Assembly: GCA_012520945.1 (NCBI GenBank)
Contig: JAAYNH010000081.1
Span: forward strand, 1 to 64,000
Direction: 5' to 3'
DNA length: 64,000 bases
From: Treponema sp.
GTDB lineage: Bacteria > Spirochaetota > Spirochaetia > Treponematales > Treponemataceae
Below are positions 1 to 11,087 of the stretch, piece by piece. The position numbers and the translations under genes are program-made. Positions within the stretch are counted from its first letter, which is position 1. Every line of letters begins with the position of its first letter. The notes below the pieces were generated by a model, which worked only from the letters and a program-made list of their open reading frames with translations, was not told the DNA's origin and ran no database searches.

Positions 1-2824
1 TACTCGTGAATATCGTGAGTCTTTAATAGGAAAAGTACTTGCAAGTGCAGTTTATATTAAAGATACGGAAAGTGATGAAGAGCGTTGTATCTTTCGTGCC
101 GGTGAAAAACTTCGTCCTCATGATATTGATGAATTATTTATGCATAATATCAAAGAACTGCTTGTAATAAATTTTACAAGCGAAAATTCACTGGATTCGC
201 AAATTATTATAAACTGTTTTGAACGTGAAGAAATCGTTTTTTCTAAAGAAGTTAGTGAAAGTGGTGAGCCAACAAGAGAAAATGCACTTTCAAAGGTATA
301 TTCAATTCTTATGCCGGGTGAACCGATAACATTGGAAACAGCTGAAAAAGATTTGGAATCGATGTTCTTTTCTTCTAGACGTTATGATTTAGGCCGTGTA
401 GGTCGATATAAATTAAATAAAAAATTCGATTATGCAACTCCGCTTGAAGAAACTACTTTGACAAATCAAGATATTGTTGCAACTATGAAGTATCTTATTC
501 AAGTTTATTCGGGAGACGCAAAAACAGACGATATTGACCACTTGGGTAATCGTCGTATTCGTTCCGTTGGCGAATTAATGACAAATCAACTAAAAACAGC
601 ATTTAATCGCATGGAACGCCTTGCAAAAGATCGCATGAGTTCAAAAGAAACTGAAACGATTAAACCGCAAGATTTAATTTCAATAAAACCTATTGTTGCA
701 TCAATTAAAGAATTTTTCGGTTCAAGTCAATTATCACAGTTTATGGATCAAGTTAATCCTTTGGCAGAGTTGACACATAAACGACGTTTGAACGCACTTG
801 GTCCCGGAGGCCTTTCTCGTGATCGTGCAGGTTTTGAGGTACGTGATATTCACTATACACATTATGGTCGTATGTGTCCAATTGAAACACCGGAAGGCCC
901 AAACATCGGTTTGATTGTTTCTTTGGCAATTTATGCTCGTGTAAATGATTATGGCTTTTTGGAAGCTCCATTCCGTAAAATTGAAAATGGTAAAGCTACT
1001 CAGCAAGTTGACTTTTTGTCTGCGATGGATGAGGATAAGTATTATATCGGTCAAGTTTCCGTTAATATGAAAGAAGATGGCACTTTTGCTACAGATACAA
1101 TTGCTTGTCGCCGTTATGGTGATTATACTGCACGTTCTCCAAAAGATGTTCAATATATGGACGTTTCTCCAAAACAAATTATTTCCGTTTCTGCAGCTTT
1201 AATTCCTTTCCTTGAACATGACGATGCCAACCGTGCATTGATGGGTTGTAATATGCAACGACAAGCAGTACCTTTGTTATTCCCTGAACCGCCACGTGTT
1301 GGAACAGGTTTGGAGAAAAAGTGTGCATATGATTCCGGTGTTCTCATTAAAGCAAAACGTGCCGGTGAAGTTGTTTGGGTTACTTCGGATTTAGTTAGAG
1401 TTAAGCCTAATAAACAATCAAATCCTGAAGATTTTGATGAATATCCTTTGTTAAAATACCAACGAACGAACCAGGATACTTGTTATCACCAACGACCTGT
1501 TGTAGATTTCGGCCAAAAAGTTGAAGCGGGACAAGTTCTTGCTGACGGTCCTTCAACATTTAACGGTGAGTTGGCGCTTGGTAGAAATATTTTAGTTGGT
1601 TTTGTTCCTTGGAATGGTTATAACTATGAAGATGCTATTCTCATTTCACAACGTGTTGTAACTGAAGATATGTATACTTCTATTCATATTAAAGAATTTA
1701 TCACTGAAATTCGTGAAACGAAACTTGGCCCTGAAAAAATTACGCATGATGTTCCACATACAGGTGAAAAAGCATTGGATAACTTAGATGCTGAAGGTAT
1801 TATTCGTATAGGTGCAAAAGTTCGTTCCGGTGATATTTTGGTTGGAAAAGTAACTCCAAAATCCGAAACGGAAACTACTCCCGAATTTAAGCTTTTGAAT
1901 TCAATTTTCGGTGAGAAAGCAAAAGAAGTACGCGACTCTTCTTTACGCGTACCGCATGGTGTTGAAGGAACCATAATTGATGTTCAACGTTTGCGTCGCA
2001 ATGAAGGAGATGACTTAAATCCTGGTGTTGACGAAGTTGTAAAAGTTCTTATTGCTATTAAACGTAAATTACGTGAAGGCGATAAAATGGCCGGCCGTCA
2101 CGGAAATAAAGGTATTGTTGCACGTATTCTTCCTGTTGAAGATATGCCATATCTTGAAGATGGTACACCTCTAGATGTTTGTTTAAATCCACTGGGTGTT
2201 CCTTCACGTATGAATATCGGTCAAATTTTGGAAAGTGAGCTTGGGCTTGCCGGTTTTTATTTGGATGAATGGTATGAAACACCTGTTTTCCAATCACCAA
2301 ACAGCGAACAAATTAAGGAAAAGCTTGTTAAAGCCGGATTTAGCGGTAATTCGAAGGCTATTTTGCATGACGGTCGTACGGGTGAACCATTCCAAAACCC
2401 TGTTTTTGTTGGCGTAATCTACTTCTTAAAATTACATCACTTAGTTGATGAAAAAATGCACGCTCGTTCAACAGGCCCTTATTCTCTTGTTACGCAACAA
2501 CCACTTGGTGGTAAAGCACAATTTGGTGGTCAACGTCTTGGTGAAATGGAAGTTTGGGCTCTTGAAGCTTATGGTGCCGCAAATACATTGCAAGAATTAT
2601 TGACAATTAAATCTGATGATATGATTGGTCGTTCAAAGATTTATGAATCAATTGTAAAAGGTGAACCGTCAACTACAGCCGGAGTGCCGGAAGCATTTAA
2701 TGTTCTTGTTCAAGAATTGCGCGGTTTGGCTTTAGATTTTACAATTTATGATGCAAAGGGAAAACAGATTCCGCTTACAGAGCGTGATGAAGAATTAATC
2801 ACAAAAGCCGGTTCTAATTTCTAA
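1..2824 (+). CDS. rpoB: RNA polymerase beta subunit, 3' part (5' end outside window)
   Basis: Beta subunit of RNA polymerase; the reading frame is already open at base 2, so only about 940 C-terminal residues are present. Recognisable blocks are the rifampicin-pocket region ([13 protein letters not shown], then [12 protein letters not shown] and [12 protein letters not shown], about 700-920), the catalytic-region block GYNYEDAIL and the C-terminal [22 protein letters not shown] that contacts beta-prime. The residue equivalent to E. coli Ser531 is Asn (codon 791-793), as in other spirochaetes, which are naturally rifampicin resistant. It is followed after 65 nt by rpoC in the same direction. 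Confidence 0.98.
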   Translation, partial: TREYRESLIGKVLASAVYIKDTESDEERCIFRAGEKLRPHDIDELFMHNIKELLVINFTSENSLDSQIIINCFEREEIVFSKEVSESGEPTRENALSKVYSILMPGEPITLETAEKDLESMFFSSRRYDLGRVGRYKLNKKFDYATPLEETTLTNQDIVATMKYLIQVYSGDAKTDDIDHLGNRRIRSVGELMTNQLKTAFNRMERLAKDRMSSKETETIKPQDLISIKPIVASIKEFFGSSQLSQFMDQVNPLAELTHKRRLNALGPGGLSRDRAGFEVRDIHYTHYGRMCPIETPEGPNIGLIVSLAIYARVNDYGFLEAPFRKIENGKATQQVDFLSAMDEDKYYIGQVSVNMKEDGTFATDTIACRRYGDYTARSPKDVQYMDVSPKQIISVSAALIPFLEHDDANRALMGCNMQRQAVPLLFPEPPRVGTGLEKKCAYDSGVLIKAKRAGEVVWVTSDLVRVKPNKQSNPEDFDEYPLLKYQRTNQDTCYHQRPVVDFGQKVEAGQVLADGPSTFNGELALGRNILVGFVPWNGYNYEDAILISQRVVTEDMYTSIHIKEFITEIRETKLGPEKITHDVPHTGEKALDNLDAEGIIRIGAKVRSGDILVGKVTPKSETETTPEFKLLNSIFGEKAKEVRDSSLRVPHGVEGTIIDVQRLRRNEGDDLNPGVDEVVKVLIAIKRKLREGDKMAGRHGNKGIVARILPVEDMPYLEDGTPLDVCLNPLGVPSRMNIGQILESELGLAGFYLDEWYETPVFQSPNSEQIKEKLVKAGFSGNSKAILHDGRTGEPFQNPVFVGVIYFLKLHHLVDEKMHARSTGPYSLVTQQPLGGKAQFGGQRLGEMEVWALEAYGAANTLQELLTIKSDDMIGRSKIYESIVKGEPSTTAGVPEAFNVLVQELRGLALDFTIYDAKGKQIPLTERDEELITKAGSNF

Positions 2825-2832
2825 AATCGATT

Positions 2833-2855
2833 ATGCCTGCCTTAATGGCGGGCAT
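2833..2855 (+). other. rpoB-rpoC intergenic hairpin
   Basis: Nine-base-pair stem (ATGCCTGCC pairing with GGCGGGCAT, one G-U pair) with the loop TTAAT, 9 nt after the rpoB stop. No T-run follows, so it is not an intrinsic terminator. It could be an RNA-processing or stability element that adjusts rpoB/rpoC output. Confidence 0.55.
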
Positions 2856-2889
2856 TTAGGCAATTGCCAAGCATATATAGGAGAAATAA

Positions 2890-5800
2890 ATGCGTGATAT
2901 TCAAGATTTTGATAGCTTGATGATCAAACTTGCTTCACCTGACACAATTCGTGCGTGGTCATACGGTGAAGTAAAAAAGCCTGAAACAATAAATTATCGT
3001 ACGTTGCGTCCGGAAAAAGAAGGCCTTTTTTGTGAACGAATTTTCGGTACAACTAAAGAATGGGAATGTTATTGTGGAAAATTCAAGTCTATTCGTTATA
3101 AAGGTGTGATTTGTGACCGATGTGGCGTTGAAGTTACTCATTTTAAAGTACGTCGTGAACGTATGGGACACATTGAGTTAGCAACTCCTGTTTCACACAT
3201 TTGGTATTATCGCTCAGTTCCTTCTCGAATGGGTTTACTTCTTGATTTGCAAGTTGCCGCTTTACGTTCTGTTCTTTATTATGAAAAATATATTGTAATT
3301 GATGCCGGCGACACCGACTTGAAAAAAATGCAACTCCTTACTGAAGATGAGTATCAAGAAGTAAGAGACCGTTACGGAGAGTCATTTAGTGCCGGCATGG
3401 GTGCGGAAGCCATTAAAACATTGCTTGAAAATCTTGATTTAGATTCTCTTGCGGCAGAACTCCGTGCAAAAATGATTGAAAAAGGTTCAAAAACAGACAA
3501 GCGTCTATTAAAACGAATTGAAATTGTAGAAAATTTTCGTTCTTCAACGAATAAATGTTCATGGATGATTTTAGATGTTATTCCCGTTATTCCGCCGGAT
3601 TTGCGTCCGATGGTTCAGCTTGACGGTGGCCGTTTTGCAACATCTGACTTGAATGATTTGTATCGTAGAGTAATTAATAGAAATAATCGTCTTAAGAGAT
3701 TGATGCAGTTAAATGCTCCTGATATTATCATTCGCAATGAAAAACGTATGCTCCAAGAAGCTGTTGATTCGTTGTTCGATAATTCAAAACGCAAACGTGT
3801 AGTTAAAGGTGCTTCAAATAGGCCTCTTAAATCAATTTCGGATATGCTCAAAGGAAAACAAGGACGCTTCCGACAAAATCTTCTTGGAAAGCGTGTAGAC
3901 TACTCCGGGCGTTCAGTAATTGTTGTTGGTCCTGAATTGAAATTATGGCAATGCGGTTTGCCTACAAAAATGGCTATGGAATTATTCAAGCCTTTTATAA
4001 TGAAAAAACTTGTAGACAAAGGTGTTGTTGGAAATATAAAAAAAGCAAAAATTTTGGTTGAACAAGAAGCTACTGAAGTTTTTGCCATTTTAGATGAAGT
4101 TGTCAGAGAACACCCTGTTATGCTAAACCGTGCTCCGACTTTGCACCGTTTGGGTATTCAGGCGTTTGAACCTGTTTTGGTGGAAGGAAAGGCAATTAAG
4201 CTACATCCTCTTGTTTGTCATGCATTTAATGCGGACTTTGACGGTGACCAGATGGCAGTTCACGTTCCTTTGACACAAGCAGCTCAAATGGAATGTTGGA
4301 CATTGATGCTTTCTGCACGAAATTTACTCGACCCTGCAAACGGAAAAACGATTGTGTATCCATCACAAGATATGGTTTTGGGTATCTATTATTTAACAAA
4401 AATTAAAACATCCGGCAAGGGAACAGGTAAACGTTTTTCAAGTGTAAATGAAGCAATTTTAGCTGCAGAGTCAAAGGCAATTGAATGGCAATCCGAAATT
4501 AAAGTGCCTGCTCCAAAAGATGCAATTGATGGTAGTTTTAGAAAAGACGATATAATTTCAACATCGGCAGGGCGTTTGATTTTTAATGAGGAAATGCCGG
4601 AAGAAGTAAATTTTGTAAATGAATTGCTTGCCGATAAACAACTTAAAACACTTATTGAAAAAGTGTTGAAAGAAAATGGACCGTGGCTTACTGTTCAGAT
4701 GGTTGATGCTATAAAAAATGTTGGATATAAATATGCAACATTCTTTGGAGCAACATTTTCTATGGATGATATTATCGTTCCAAAAGAAAAAATTGAAATG
4801 CTTGAAAAAGCCGGAAAAGAAGCGGAAAGCACATATAAAGATGCACGACGCGGTCATATTACATCGACAGAATGTCACGATCGTGTAATTGATATTTGGA
4901 CAAAAACAAATGATGAGCTTACCGATGTAATGTATAAAAATTTGGAAAAAGATCAAGATGGTTTTAATACTATCTATATGATGGCCGTTTCCGGTGCTCG
5001 CGGTAGTAAAAATCAGATTCGTCAGCTGGCAGGTATGCGTGGTTTAATGGCTAAACCGAACGGTGAAATTATTGAATTACCTATTCGTTCAAACTTTAAA
5101 GAAGGTTTATCTGTTATTGAATTCTTTATTTCAACATCGGGTGCTCGTAAAGGTCTTTCAGATACTGCTCTTAAAACGGCTGATGCCGGATATATGACTC
5201 GTCGTCTTGTTGATGTTGCTCAAGATGTTGTTATAAATGAAGAAGATTGTGGCACAATTAACGGAATTGAGTATACTGTAATTAAAGATGGGGACGAAAT
5301 AAAAGTACCGTTGAAAGAACGTATTGTTGGACTTTTTACATTGGAACGCATTTTAGACCCGATTACTTCGGAAGTAATTTGTGATGTAAATGAATATATT
5401 ACTGAAGAACTTGCAGAAGCAATTGAAGATGCAGGTGTGGAATCCGTAAGACTTCGTTCTGTTCTTACGTGTGAATCCCGACATGGTGTTTGTTGTAAAT
5501 GTTATGGACGAAACTTAGCCCGTAATAAAATTGTTGATATTGGTGAAGCTGTTGGTATTATTGCTGCACAATCAATCGGTCAGCCGGGTACACAGTTAAC
5601 GATGCGTACGTTCCATGTTGGAGGAACCGCATCCAGTGTTAGTCAAGAAAATCGTATTATGCTTAAACATAAGGTTCTTATAAACAAAATTTCCGGAACA
5701 CACGTGAAAATGAAAGACGGAGCATGGCTTTTTACTCGAAAAGGCTCCATGTCTGTTAGTCGAATAATTGATGAGTTTGTTGTTCCAACTGGTGCAAATC

Positions 5801-7155
5801 TTCTTGTTGGTAATCGTGATGTTGTTAGAAAAGATGTTCCTTTGTTTGAAGTTAAAGGTAAAGAAACATTTGCAGGCGACACTGCAGTAGTTGTTTTTGC
5901 TGATAAAGGTAAAAAACTTTTGTTAATTGGCAAAGAACAAATGATTGAAATTAAAAACGGTTCTAGAGTGATTGTAAAAGAAGGCGATGTTGTTGACGCA
6001 AATGCTACGATTGCAACGTTTGATCCGTTTAGTGAGCCTATTATTGCTGAAGTAGACGGATATGTTCACTTTGAGGATATAATTGAAGGTTCAACATTAT
6101 CGACTGAAGTTGATGAATCAACTGGTAGTATTGAAAATAAAATTACAGATTTGCATCTTGATACAAAACAACCGCGTGTTCTTATTACCGATGAAGTTGG
6201 AAATGAGCTCGGAAGCTATTATTTGCCAGGTGGTGCGGTTCTCTCTGTTGAAGATAATCAAAAAATTACAACAGGTACGATTATTGCAAAGATGCCGAAG
6301 GCAACTGTAAAAACAAGCGATATTACGGGTGGTTTGCCTCGTGTTTCTGAATTATTTGAAGCACGAAAACCAAAAAATCCGACTGTTTTAGCACAAATTT
6401 CCGGAACAGTTGAGTTTAAAGGAATTTCAAAAGGCAAACGCAACATTGTTGTTAAGGACAAATATGGCAAAGCATTCGAACATGCCGTTCCAATGACAAA
6501 GCGTTTGTTAGTTAGAGACGGTGACGTTGTTGATGCAGGCGAACAACTTTGCGACGGTTCATTGAACCCTCATGATATTTTGACAATTAGCGGAGAAAAT
6601 GCTCTTCAAAATTATTTGCTTAACGAAATTCAAGATGTTTATAGCACACAAGGTGTAAGCATTAATGATAAGCACATTGGTGTTATTTTGCGTCAGATGT
6701 TACGTAAAGTTGAAATTGTTTCAGTTGGAGACACTAGATTTATCTATGGACAACAAGTTGACAAATATCGTTTCCATGAAGAAAATCGTCGTGTTATTTC
6801 AGAAGGTGGACAACCAGCAGTTGCTCGTCCTATGTTCCAAGGTATTACAAAAGCCGCATTGAACATTGATTCGTTTATTTCTGCTGCATCTTTCCAAGAA
6901 ACTACTCGTGTTTTAACGAATGCTGCAATTGCCGGACAAACGGACGGTTTGCGCGGTTTGAAGGAAAATGTTATTATAGGTCATATGATTCCTGCAGGAA
7001 CAGGTATTCGTAACTATAAGAATGTGAAACTTTTTGATAGTAATTCAAAAGATTTAGATTTACAGATGGAAGAAATTCTTGAAGCACGTAAGTTAGAAAA
7101 AGAAATGGAATATCAAATGGATGATTCTGCTTTTGATTCTAATGATGGTTTGTAA
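2890..7155 (+). CDS. rpoC: RNA polymerase beta' subunit
   Basis: Largest RNA polymerase subunit, 1421 aa, a full-length bacterial beta-prime. The N-terminal zinc site is formed by C60, C62, C75 and C78. The catalytic Mg-binding loop NADFDGDQM sits at about 447-455, and the second zinc cluster ([15 protein letters not shown]) at about 861-875. The bridge-helix/trigger-loop region follows at about 680-900 ([19 protein letters not shown]). The start is an ATG preceded by AGGAGA. It is cotranscribed with rpoB, with a hairpin but no terminator between them. Confidence 0.99.
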   Translation: MRDIQDFDSLMIKLASPDTIRAWSYGEVKKPETINYRTLRPEKEGLFCERIFGTTKEWECYCGKFKSIRYKGVICDRCGVEVTHFKVRRERMGHIELATPVSHIWYYRSVPSRMGLLLDLQVAALRSVLYYEKYIVIDAGDTDLKKMQLLTEDEYQEVRDRYGESFSAGMGAEAIKTLLENLDLDSLAAELRAKMIEKGSKTDKRLLKRIEIVENFRSSTNKCSWMILDVIPVIPPDLRPMVQLDGGRFATSDLNDLYRRVINRNNRLKRLMQLNAPDIIIRNEKRMLQEAVDSLFDNSKRKRVVKGASNRPLKSISDMLKGKQGRFRQNLLGKRVDYSGRSVIVVGPELKLWQCGLPTKMAMELFKPFIMKKLVDKGVVGNIKKAKILVEQEATEVFAILDEVVREHPVMLNRAPTLHRLGIQAFEPVLVEGKAIKLHPLVCHAFNADFDGDQMAVHVPLTQAAQMECWTLMLSARNLLDPANGKTIVYPSQDMVLGIYYLTKIKTSGKGTGKRFSSVNEAILAAESKAIEWQSEIKVPAPKDAIDGSFRKDDIISTSAGRLIFNEEMPEEVNFVNELLADKQLKTLIEKVLKENGPWLTVQMVDAIKNVGYKYATFFGATFSMDDIIVPKEKIEMLEKAGKEAESTYKDARRGHITSTECHDRVIDIWTKTNDELTDVMYKNLEKDQDGFNTIYMMAVSGARGSKNQIRQLAGMRGLMAKPNGEIIELPIRSNFKEGLSVIEFFISTSGARKGLSDTALKTADAGYMTRRLVDVAQDVVINEEDCGTINGIEYTVIKDGDEIKVPLKERIVGLFTLERILDPITSEVICDVNEYITEELAEAIEDAGVESVRLRSVLTCESRHGVCCKCYGRNLARNKIVDIGEAVGIIAAQSIGQPGTQLTMRTFHVGGTASSVSQENRIMLKHKVLINKISGTHVKMKDGAWLFTRKGSMSVSRIIDEFVVPTGANLLVGNRDVVRKDVPLFEVKGKETFAGDTAVVVFADKGKKLLLIGKEQMIEIKNGSRVIVKEGDVVDANATIATFDPFSEPIIAEVDGYVHFEDIIEGSTLSTEVDESTGSIENKITDLHLDTKQPRVLITDEVGNELGSYYLPGGAVLSVEDNQKITTGTIIAKMPKATVKTSDITGGLPRVSELFEARKPKNPTVLAQISGTVEFKGISKGKRNIVVKDKYGKAFEHAVPMTKRLLVRDGDVVDAGEQLCDGSLNPHDILTISGENALQNYLLNEIQDVYSTQGVSINDKHIGVILRQMLRKVEIVSVGDTRFIYGQQVDKYRFHEENRRVISEGGQPAVARPMFQGITKAALNIDSFISAASFQETTRVLTNAAIAGQTDGLRGLKENVIIGHMIPAGTGIRNYKNVKLFDSNSKDLDLQMEEILEARKLEKEMEYQMDDSAFDSNDGL

Positions 7156-7292
7156 AAATTTTATTGCATAAATAATTAATGTGATAAAATAACAACTGGC
7201 TATAGACAAGAATTTGTTTATTTGTTAGATTAAAATTTACTGTTTTGTTTATTCACCGGAGTGCTGCCGGTTATAATTATAGGAGAAGGCTA

Positions 7293-7667
7293 ATGCCTAC
7301 AATAAATCAATTGATTCGTCAAGGGAGAAAAAGTGCCGATAATCATACAAAGTCACCGGCACTCCAGTCATGTCCTCAAAAGCGTGGTGTTTGTACGCGT
7401 GTAATGACTGTAACTCCTAAAAAGCCAAACTCAGCTCTTCGTAAAGTAGCTCGTGTTCGCTTAAGCAATGGAATTGAAGTTACTGCATACATTCCAGGCA
7501 TTGGACATAATTTGCAGGAACACTCAGTTGTTCTCATTCGTGGAGGTCGTGTTAAAGACCTTCCGGGTGTTCGTTATCATATTATACGTGGTACAAAAGA
7601 CACTCTCGGTGTTACAGATCGCAAGCGTAGTCGTTCTAAATACGGTGCCAAACGTCCAAAGGCATAA
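7293..7667 (+). CDS. rpsL: 30S ribosomal protein S12
   Basis: S12 of the decoding centre, 124 aa, the normal family length. It carries the universally conserved [11 protein letters not shown] segment and the [11 protein letters not shown] segment, whose lysines are the classic streptomycin-resistance positions; both are wild type. The ATG at 7293 is preceded by AGGAGA; the longer open frame back to 7245 has no support. It lies 137 nt after rpoC and 11 nt before rpsG. Confidence 0.98.
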   Translation: MPTINQLIRQGRKSADNHTKSPALQSCPQKRGVCTRVMTVTPKKPNSALRKVARVRLSNGIEVTAYIPGIGHNLQEHSVVLIRGGRVKDLPGVRYHIIRGTKDTLGVTDRKRSRSKYGAKRPKA

Positions 7668-7678
7668 GGAGATAAGTT

Positions 7679-8149
7679 ATGGGAAGAAAAAATAAATCCG
7701 TAGATCGTCCTATTTTGCCTGACACAAAGTACAATAGTGTAGTTGTTTCAAAATTTGTTACTCGCATGATGTTGGATGGCAAAAAAGCGACAAATACTCG
7801 TTTAGTTTATGAAGCAATGGATATTCTTAAGGCAAAAACAGAAAAAGATCCTTTAGAAGTTTTCCTCAAGGCTTTAGATAATGTAAAACCAATGGTTGAA
7901 GTAAAAAGTCGCCGTGTTGGTGGTGCTACATATCAAGTACCTATTGAAATTCGCGACTCTCGTAGAGAGGCTTTGGCAATGCGTTGGGTAATTGGTGCCG
8001 CTCGTACTAAGAGTGGACGTGGCATGGGTGAACGCCTTGCACAAGAACTTCTTGATGCTTACAATAATACCGGTACAGCGTTCAAGAAAAAAGAAGATAC
8101 ACACAGAATGGCAGAAGCAAATAAAGCCTTTGCACATTATCGTTGGTAA
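7679..8149 (+). CDS. rpsG: 30S ribosomal protein S7
   Basis: S7, the 16S rRNA 3'-domain assembly initiator, 156 aa. It starts [15 protein letters not shown] and keeps the conserved central [11 protein letters not shown] and C-terminal AHYRW. An AGGAG-type site (AAGGAGATAAGTT) precedes the ATG. It is followed by a strong terminator, so the rpoBC-rpsLG unit ends here. The usual next str-operon gene, fusA, is missing. Confidence 0.98.
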   Translation: MGRKNKSVDRPILPDTKYNSVVVSKFVTRMMLDGKKATNTRLVYEAMDILKAKTEKDPLEVFLKALDNVKPMVEVKSRRVGGATYQVPIEIRDSRREALAMRWVIGAARTKSGRGMGERLAQELLDAYNNTGTAFKKKEDTHRMAEANKAFAHYRW

Positions 8150-8160
8150 ATTATATGCTT

Positions 8161-8194
8161 AAAATAGTCGCAAGGTTTTTCTTGCGACTATTTT
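8161..8194 (+). terminator. Terminator after rpsG
   Basis: A perfect 14-bp inverted repeat (AAAATAGTCGCAAG and its complement) around GTTTTT, 11 nt after the rpsG stop. The 3' arm ends in TATTTT. It separates the rpoBC-rpsLG unit from tuf. Confidence 0.85.
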
Positions 8195-8251
8195 CGCTAT
8201 TATAGATATTTATACAAAATAAAAAAAACGTAAAAAAAATCGATTTACCAC

Positions 8252-8280
8252 TTGAAACTTTTTTTTAAATAATGTATAAA
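8252..8280 (+). promoter_or_regulatory. Sigma-70-type promoter for the tuf leader
   Basis: TTGAAA at 8252-8257 and TATAAA at 8275-8280, separated by 17 nt. The predicted start is near 8287, which would give a leader of about 500 nt before tuf. It lies downstream of the rpsG terminator, as needed to start a separate transcription unit. Confidence 0.6.
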
Positions 8281-8286
8281 TTAATA

Positions 8287-8784
8287 ACCTATACTTTTTT
8301 ACTATAGGGAATTATACGCTTTTTTGCGTAATAACGGGTTCTTTAATTGTTAGGCGAACATTTATATTATGTTCGACAAAAATCGTAAAGTTTTATCTAT
8401 AATATGTTATGTATTATAGATAGTTCAGGTTTTTGTAGCCCCAAATGCATGATTGAAATCTGTCGTTGATAGAATCAATATAATGGATGGTGTTAGGGGT
8501 TCTTGACTTGCGGTTGTTTATGCCGTCGGCTCCGTGATACCAGACCGGTCATTAATTTGCTTAATGATGATAGGTGGTTCCAGCCAAACAAACTGAAGAT
8601 ATAGTTTGTTCACAAGTATTACTCTTAAATATACTTATCTGGAATAATCACTTTTCACAAAATCAGCAAATTGCAAACAATAGTGTGTGTAGTAGAATGT
8701 GCGGCACTGTCGTGCACGGCATTCGATAAAATACAACACAAATATTTTAATTTTTAAATGCCTTTAATCTGTAAGGAGGATCAA
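8287..8784 (+). promoter_or_regulatory. Hairpin-rich, gene-free tuf leader or unassigned structured RNA
   Basis: About 500 nt with no convincing ORF, tRNA or known RNA. Hairpins visible by eye: 8312-8334 (arms around ACGC/GCGT), 8355-8375 (CGAACAT/ATGTTCG), 8394-8422 (perfect 11-bp TATCTATAATA repeat), 8549-8567 (TCATTAA/TTAATGA), 8587-8610 (AACAAACT/AGTTTGTT) and 8614-8636 (AAGTAT/ATACTT). AGCCCC at 8437 could pair with GGGGTT at 8496. Between the hairpins lies a GC-richer stretch (about 8500-8550) unlike ordinary AT-rich spacers here. It ends at the AAGGAGG site of tuf. It could be a translational or transcriptional control leader, or a separate ncRNA. Confidence 0.5.
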
Positions 8785-9972
8785 ATGGCAAAGGAAAAAT
8801 TTGAACGTAATAAGCCGCACATGAACGTTGGTACTATCGGTCACGTTGACCATGGTAAAACAACACTTTCTGCAGCAATTACAGCTTACTGTGCAAAAAA
8901 GCACGGTGACAAACTTCTGAAGTATGATGAAATTGACAATGCTCCGGAAGAAAAAGAACGTGGAATTACAATTAATACACGTCACCTTGAGTATCAGTCA
9001 GACAAACGTCACTATGCACATATTGACTGTCCGGGACACGCTGACTACATCAAAAATATGATTACCGGAGCAGCTCAGATGGATGGTGCTATTCTTGTAG
9101 TTTCAGCTCCTGACTCAGTTATGCCTCAAACAAAAGAACATATTTTGCTTGCTCGTCAGGTAGGTGTACCTAAGATGGTTGTATTCTTGAACAAGGCTGA
9201 TTTGATGGACGATCCGGAATTGTTGGAATTGGTTGAAGAAGAAGTTCGTGACACATTAGAAGGATATGGTTTCCCACGTGATACACCGATTGTTAAAGGT
9301 TCCGCTTTTAAGGCTTTGGCAGAAAATGCATCAGCTGAAGATACTGCTCCTATTGATGAATTGATTAATGTAATGGATACATATTTTGATGATCCTGTAC
9401 GTGCTTCAGATCTTCCTTTCTTGATGCCTATTGAAGACGTTTTTACAATTTCAGGACGTGGTACGGTTGTTACCGGTCGTATCGAACGCGGTGTTGTTAA
9501 TATGAACGAAGAAGTTGAAATTGTTGGTATTAAACCTACACAAAAAACAGTTGTTACAGGAATTGAAATGTTCAACAAATTGTTGGATAATGGTCAAGCT
9601 GGTGATAACGTTGGTCTTCTTCTTCGCGGTATTGACAAAAAAGCTGTTGAACGCGGTCAAGTTCTTGCAAAACCGGGTTCAATTAAACCTCATACAAAAT
9701 TCGAAGGTCAAATTTATGTTCTTTCTAAGGAAGAAGGAGGACGTCACAATCCGTTCTTCAGTGGTTATCGCCCACAATTCTATTTTAGAACAACTGACAT
9801 TACAGGTACAATTATGCTTCCGGAAGGTGTTGATATGGTTAAACCTGGTGACAACACAAAGATTTTTGGTGAGCTTATTCACCCTGTTGCTATGGATAAA
9901 GGTCTTAAGTTCGCTGTTCGTGAGGGCGGAAGAACTATCGCTTCAGGTCAGGTAACTGGCATTACTGAATAA
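8785..9972 (+). CDS. tuf: Elongation factor Tu
   Basis: GTPase that delivers aminoacyl-tRNA to the ribosome, 395 aa. The P-loop GHVDHGKT is at 19-26; DCPGHAD and NKAD (G3, G4) follow at about 81 and 136. Domains 2 and 3 are intact, ending in [14 protein letters not shown]. The start at 8785 is preceded by TAAGGAGG; the open frame continues 9 codons upstream but that ATG lacks a site. It is the first gene of the tuf-S10-spc-alpha run. Confidence 0.99.
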   Translation: MAKEKFERNKPHMNVGTIGHVDHGKTTLSAAITAYCAKKHGDKLLKYDEIDNAPEEKERGITINTRHLEYQSDKRHYAHIDCPGHADYIKNMITGAAQMDGAILVVSAPDSVMPQTKEHILLARQVGVPKMVVFLNKADLMDDPELLELVEEEVRDTLEGYGFPRDTPIVKGSAFKALAENASAEDTAPIDELINVMDTYFDDPVRASDLPFLMPIEDVFTISGRGTVVTGRIERGVVNMNEEVEIVGIKPTQKTVVTGIEMFNKLLDNGQAGDNVGLLLRGIDKKAVERGQVLAKPGSIKPHTKFEGQIYVLSKEEGGRHNPFFSGYRPQFYFRTTDITGTIMLPEGVDMVKPGDNTKIFGELIHPVAMDKGLKFAVREGGRTIASGQVTGITE

Positions 9973-9990
9973 TTGTAATTGTCGGATACA

Positions 9991-10020
9991 AGATGGGTTT
10001 TGTGTTTGCAAAGCCCATCT
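9991..10020 (+). other. tuf-rpsJ intergenic hairpin
   Basis: Twelve-bp stem (AGATGGGTTTTG with CAAAGCCCATCT, one G-U pair) and a 6-nt loop, 18 nt after the tuf stop and 18 nt before the rpsJ start codon. No T-run follows, so it is more likely a processing or stability hairpin that lets tuf mRNA accumulate separately from the S10 message. Confidence 0.55.
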
Positions 10021-10038
10021 AAAAGTCCTGGAGGAAAA

Positions 10039-10347
10039 ATGGCTACCGAAAAAATTCGTGTTAGACTTCGCGCTTTTGACGTGGAGTTAATAGATCAAAG
10101 TGCAAAATCAATTGTGCAAACTGTACAAAAAGCAGGAGCTAAGGTTTCAGGACCAATTCCGCTTCCAACAAGAATTAATAAGGTTACAGTTTTGCGTTCA
10201 CCTCACGTAAATAAAAAAGCACGTGAACAGTTTGAGATGCGCACGCATAAACGCTTGATTGACATTATCGAGCCATCGGCGGATGTTATGGATTCGTTGA
10301 TGAAGCTTGAGTTGCCGGCAGGTGTTGATGTTGAAATTAAGCAATAA
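10039..10347 (+). CDS. rpsJ: 30S ribosomal protein S10
   Basis: S10 (NusE), 102 aa, a component of the 30S head and of Nus antitermination complexes. It starts [14 protein letters not shown] and contains the conserved [17 protein letters not shown] loop. The true start is the ATG at 10039 behind GGAGG; the open frame from 9979 runs through the upstream hairpin and is not coding. First gene of the S10 group. Confidence 0.97.
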   Translation: MATEKIRVRLRAFDVELIDQSAKSIVQTVQKAGAKVSGPIPLPTRINKVTVLRSPHVNKKAREQFEMRTHKRLIDIIEPSADVMDSLMKLELPAGVDVEIKQ

Positions 10348-10451
10348 ATATATATTGCAAAAAAAACAGTACGGTCCCTAGGATCAAGGGATGGCGACTA
10401 AATAATGACGAAAATTCATTAATTTGAGTTTTCATTTAAGGAGATATCAGA

Positions 10452-11072
10452 ATGAAAGGTCTGATTGCAAAAAAAGTTGGCATGACACAGGTGTTTGATG
10501 AAAACGGGAGCCTTGTTCCGGTAACCGTGATCCGCGTCGATCCTAATGTTGTAATTGCCAAAAAAACAAAGGAAGACTTTGGATATGATGCTGTAGTGCT
10601 TGGTCTTGATGATGTGAAAAAGCCTACAAAACCTTATGCGGGTCAATTTCCTGAAAAAATTTCCCCAAAAAAGAACTTAAAAGAGTTCCGTGACTTTGAG
10701 AATGATGTTGCGGTTGGTGATGAAGTTGGTTTGGAACTTTTTGAAGGCGTTCGCTATCTTGACGTAACAGCTACATCAAAAGGTAAGGGTTTCCAAGGTG
10801 TAATGAAACGTTGGGGCTTCCACGGTGGACGTAAAACTCACGGTTCTAAATTTCATCGTGCTGCAGGTTCGACAGGTCAGTGTACATCTCCTGGACGTAG
10901 TTTTAAAAACACAAAAATGCCGGGACGTATGGGGCGTGAAAGAATAACAGTTCAGAATCTAAAAATTGTTAAAATTGATCCTGAAATGAAAGTGTTGATG
11001 GTTCGTGGGTCAGTACCCGGGAATAAAGACTGTACGCTGATTGTCAAGTCCGCGGTAAAAAAAGAATTCTAA
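10452..11072 (+). CDS. rplC: 50S ribosomal protein L3
   Basis: L3, 206 aa, an early 23S-binding assembly protein. It begins MKGLIAKKVGMTQVF and has the long loop reaching the peptidyl-transferase centre (HRAAGSTGQCTSPGR, GRMGRERITVQNL). It starts behind AAGGAG. The 104 nt between rpsJ and rplC hold a small TCCCT/AGGGA hairpin near 10375 but no gene. Confidence 0.97.
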   Translation: MKGLIAKKVGMTQVFDENGSLVPVTVIRVDPNVVIAKKTKEDFGYDAVVLGLDDVKKPTKPYAGQFPEKISPKKNLKEFRDFENDVAVGDEVGLELFEGVRYLDVTATSKGKGFQGVMKRWGFHGGRKTHGSKFHRAAGSTGQCTSPGRSFKNTKMPGRMGRERITVQNLKIVKIDPEMKVLMVRGSVPGNKDCTLIVKSAVKKEF

Positions 11073-11087
11073 CGACGAGGAAGACAA

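Noticed and set aside
734-1177. 147-aa antisense frame inside rpoB
   Set aside because: Shadow of the rpoB codon pattern with no ribosome site; same reason applies to the other frames opposite rpoC, tuf and the ribosomal genes.
8565-8590. GGTGGTTCC looked like a T-box antiterminator or tRNA T-loop
   Set aside because: No full T-box consensus, no terminator pairing with it, no aminoacyl-tRNA synthetase downstream, and no acceptor stem for a tRNA.
8587-8612. AAGATATAGT inside the tuf leader resembles the S segment of group I introns
   Set aside because: The bases are the loop of a simple 8-bp hairpin, and no matching P, Q or R segments or splice-site context were found.
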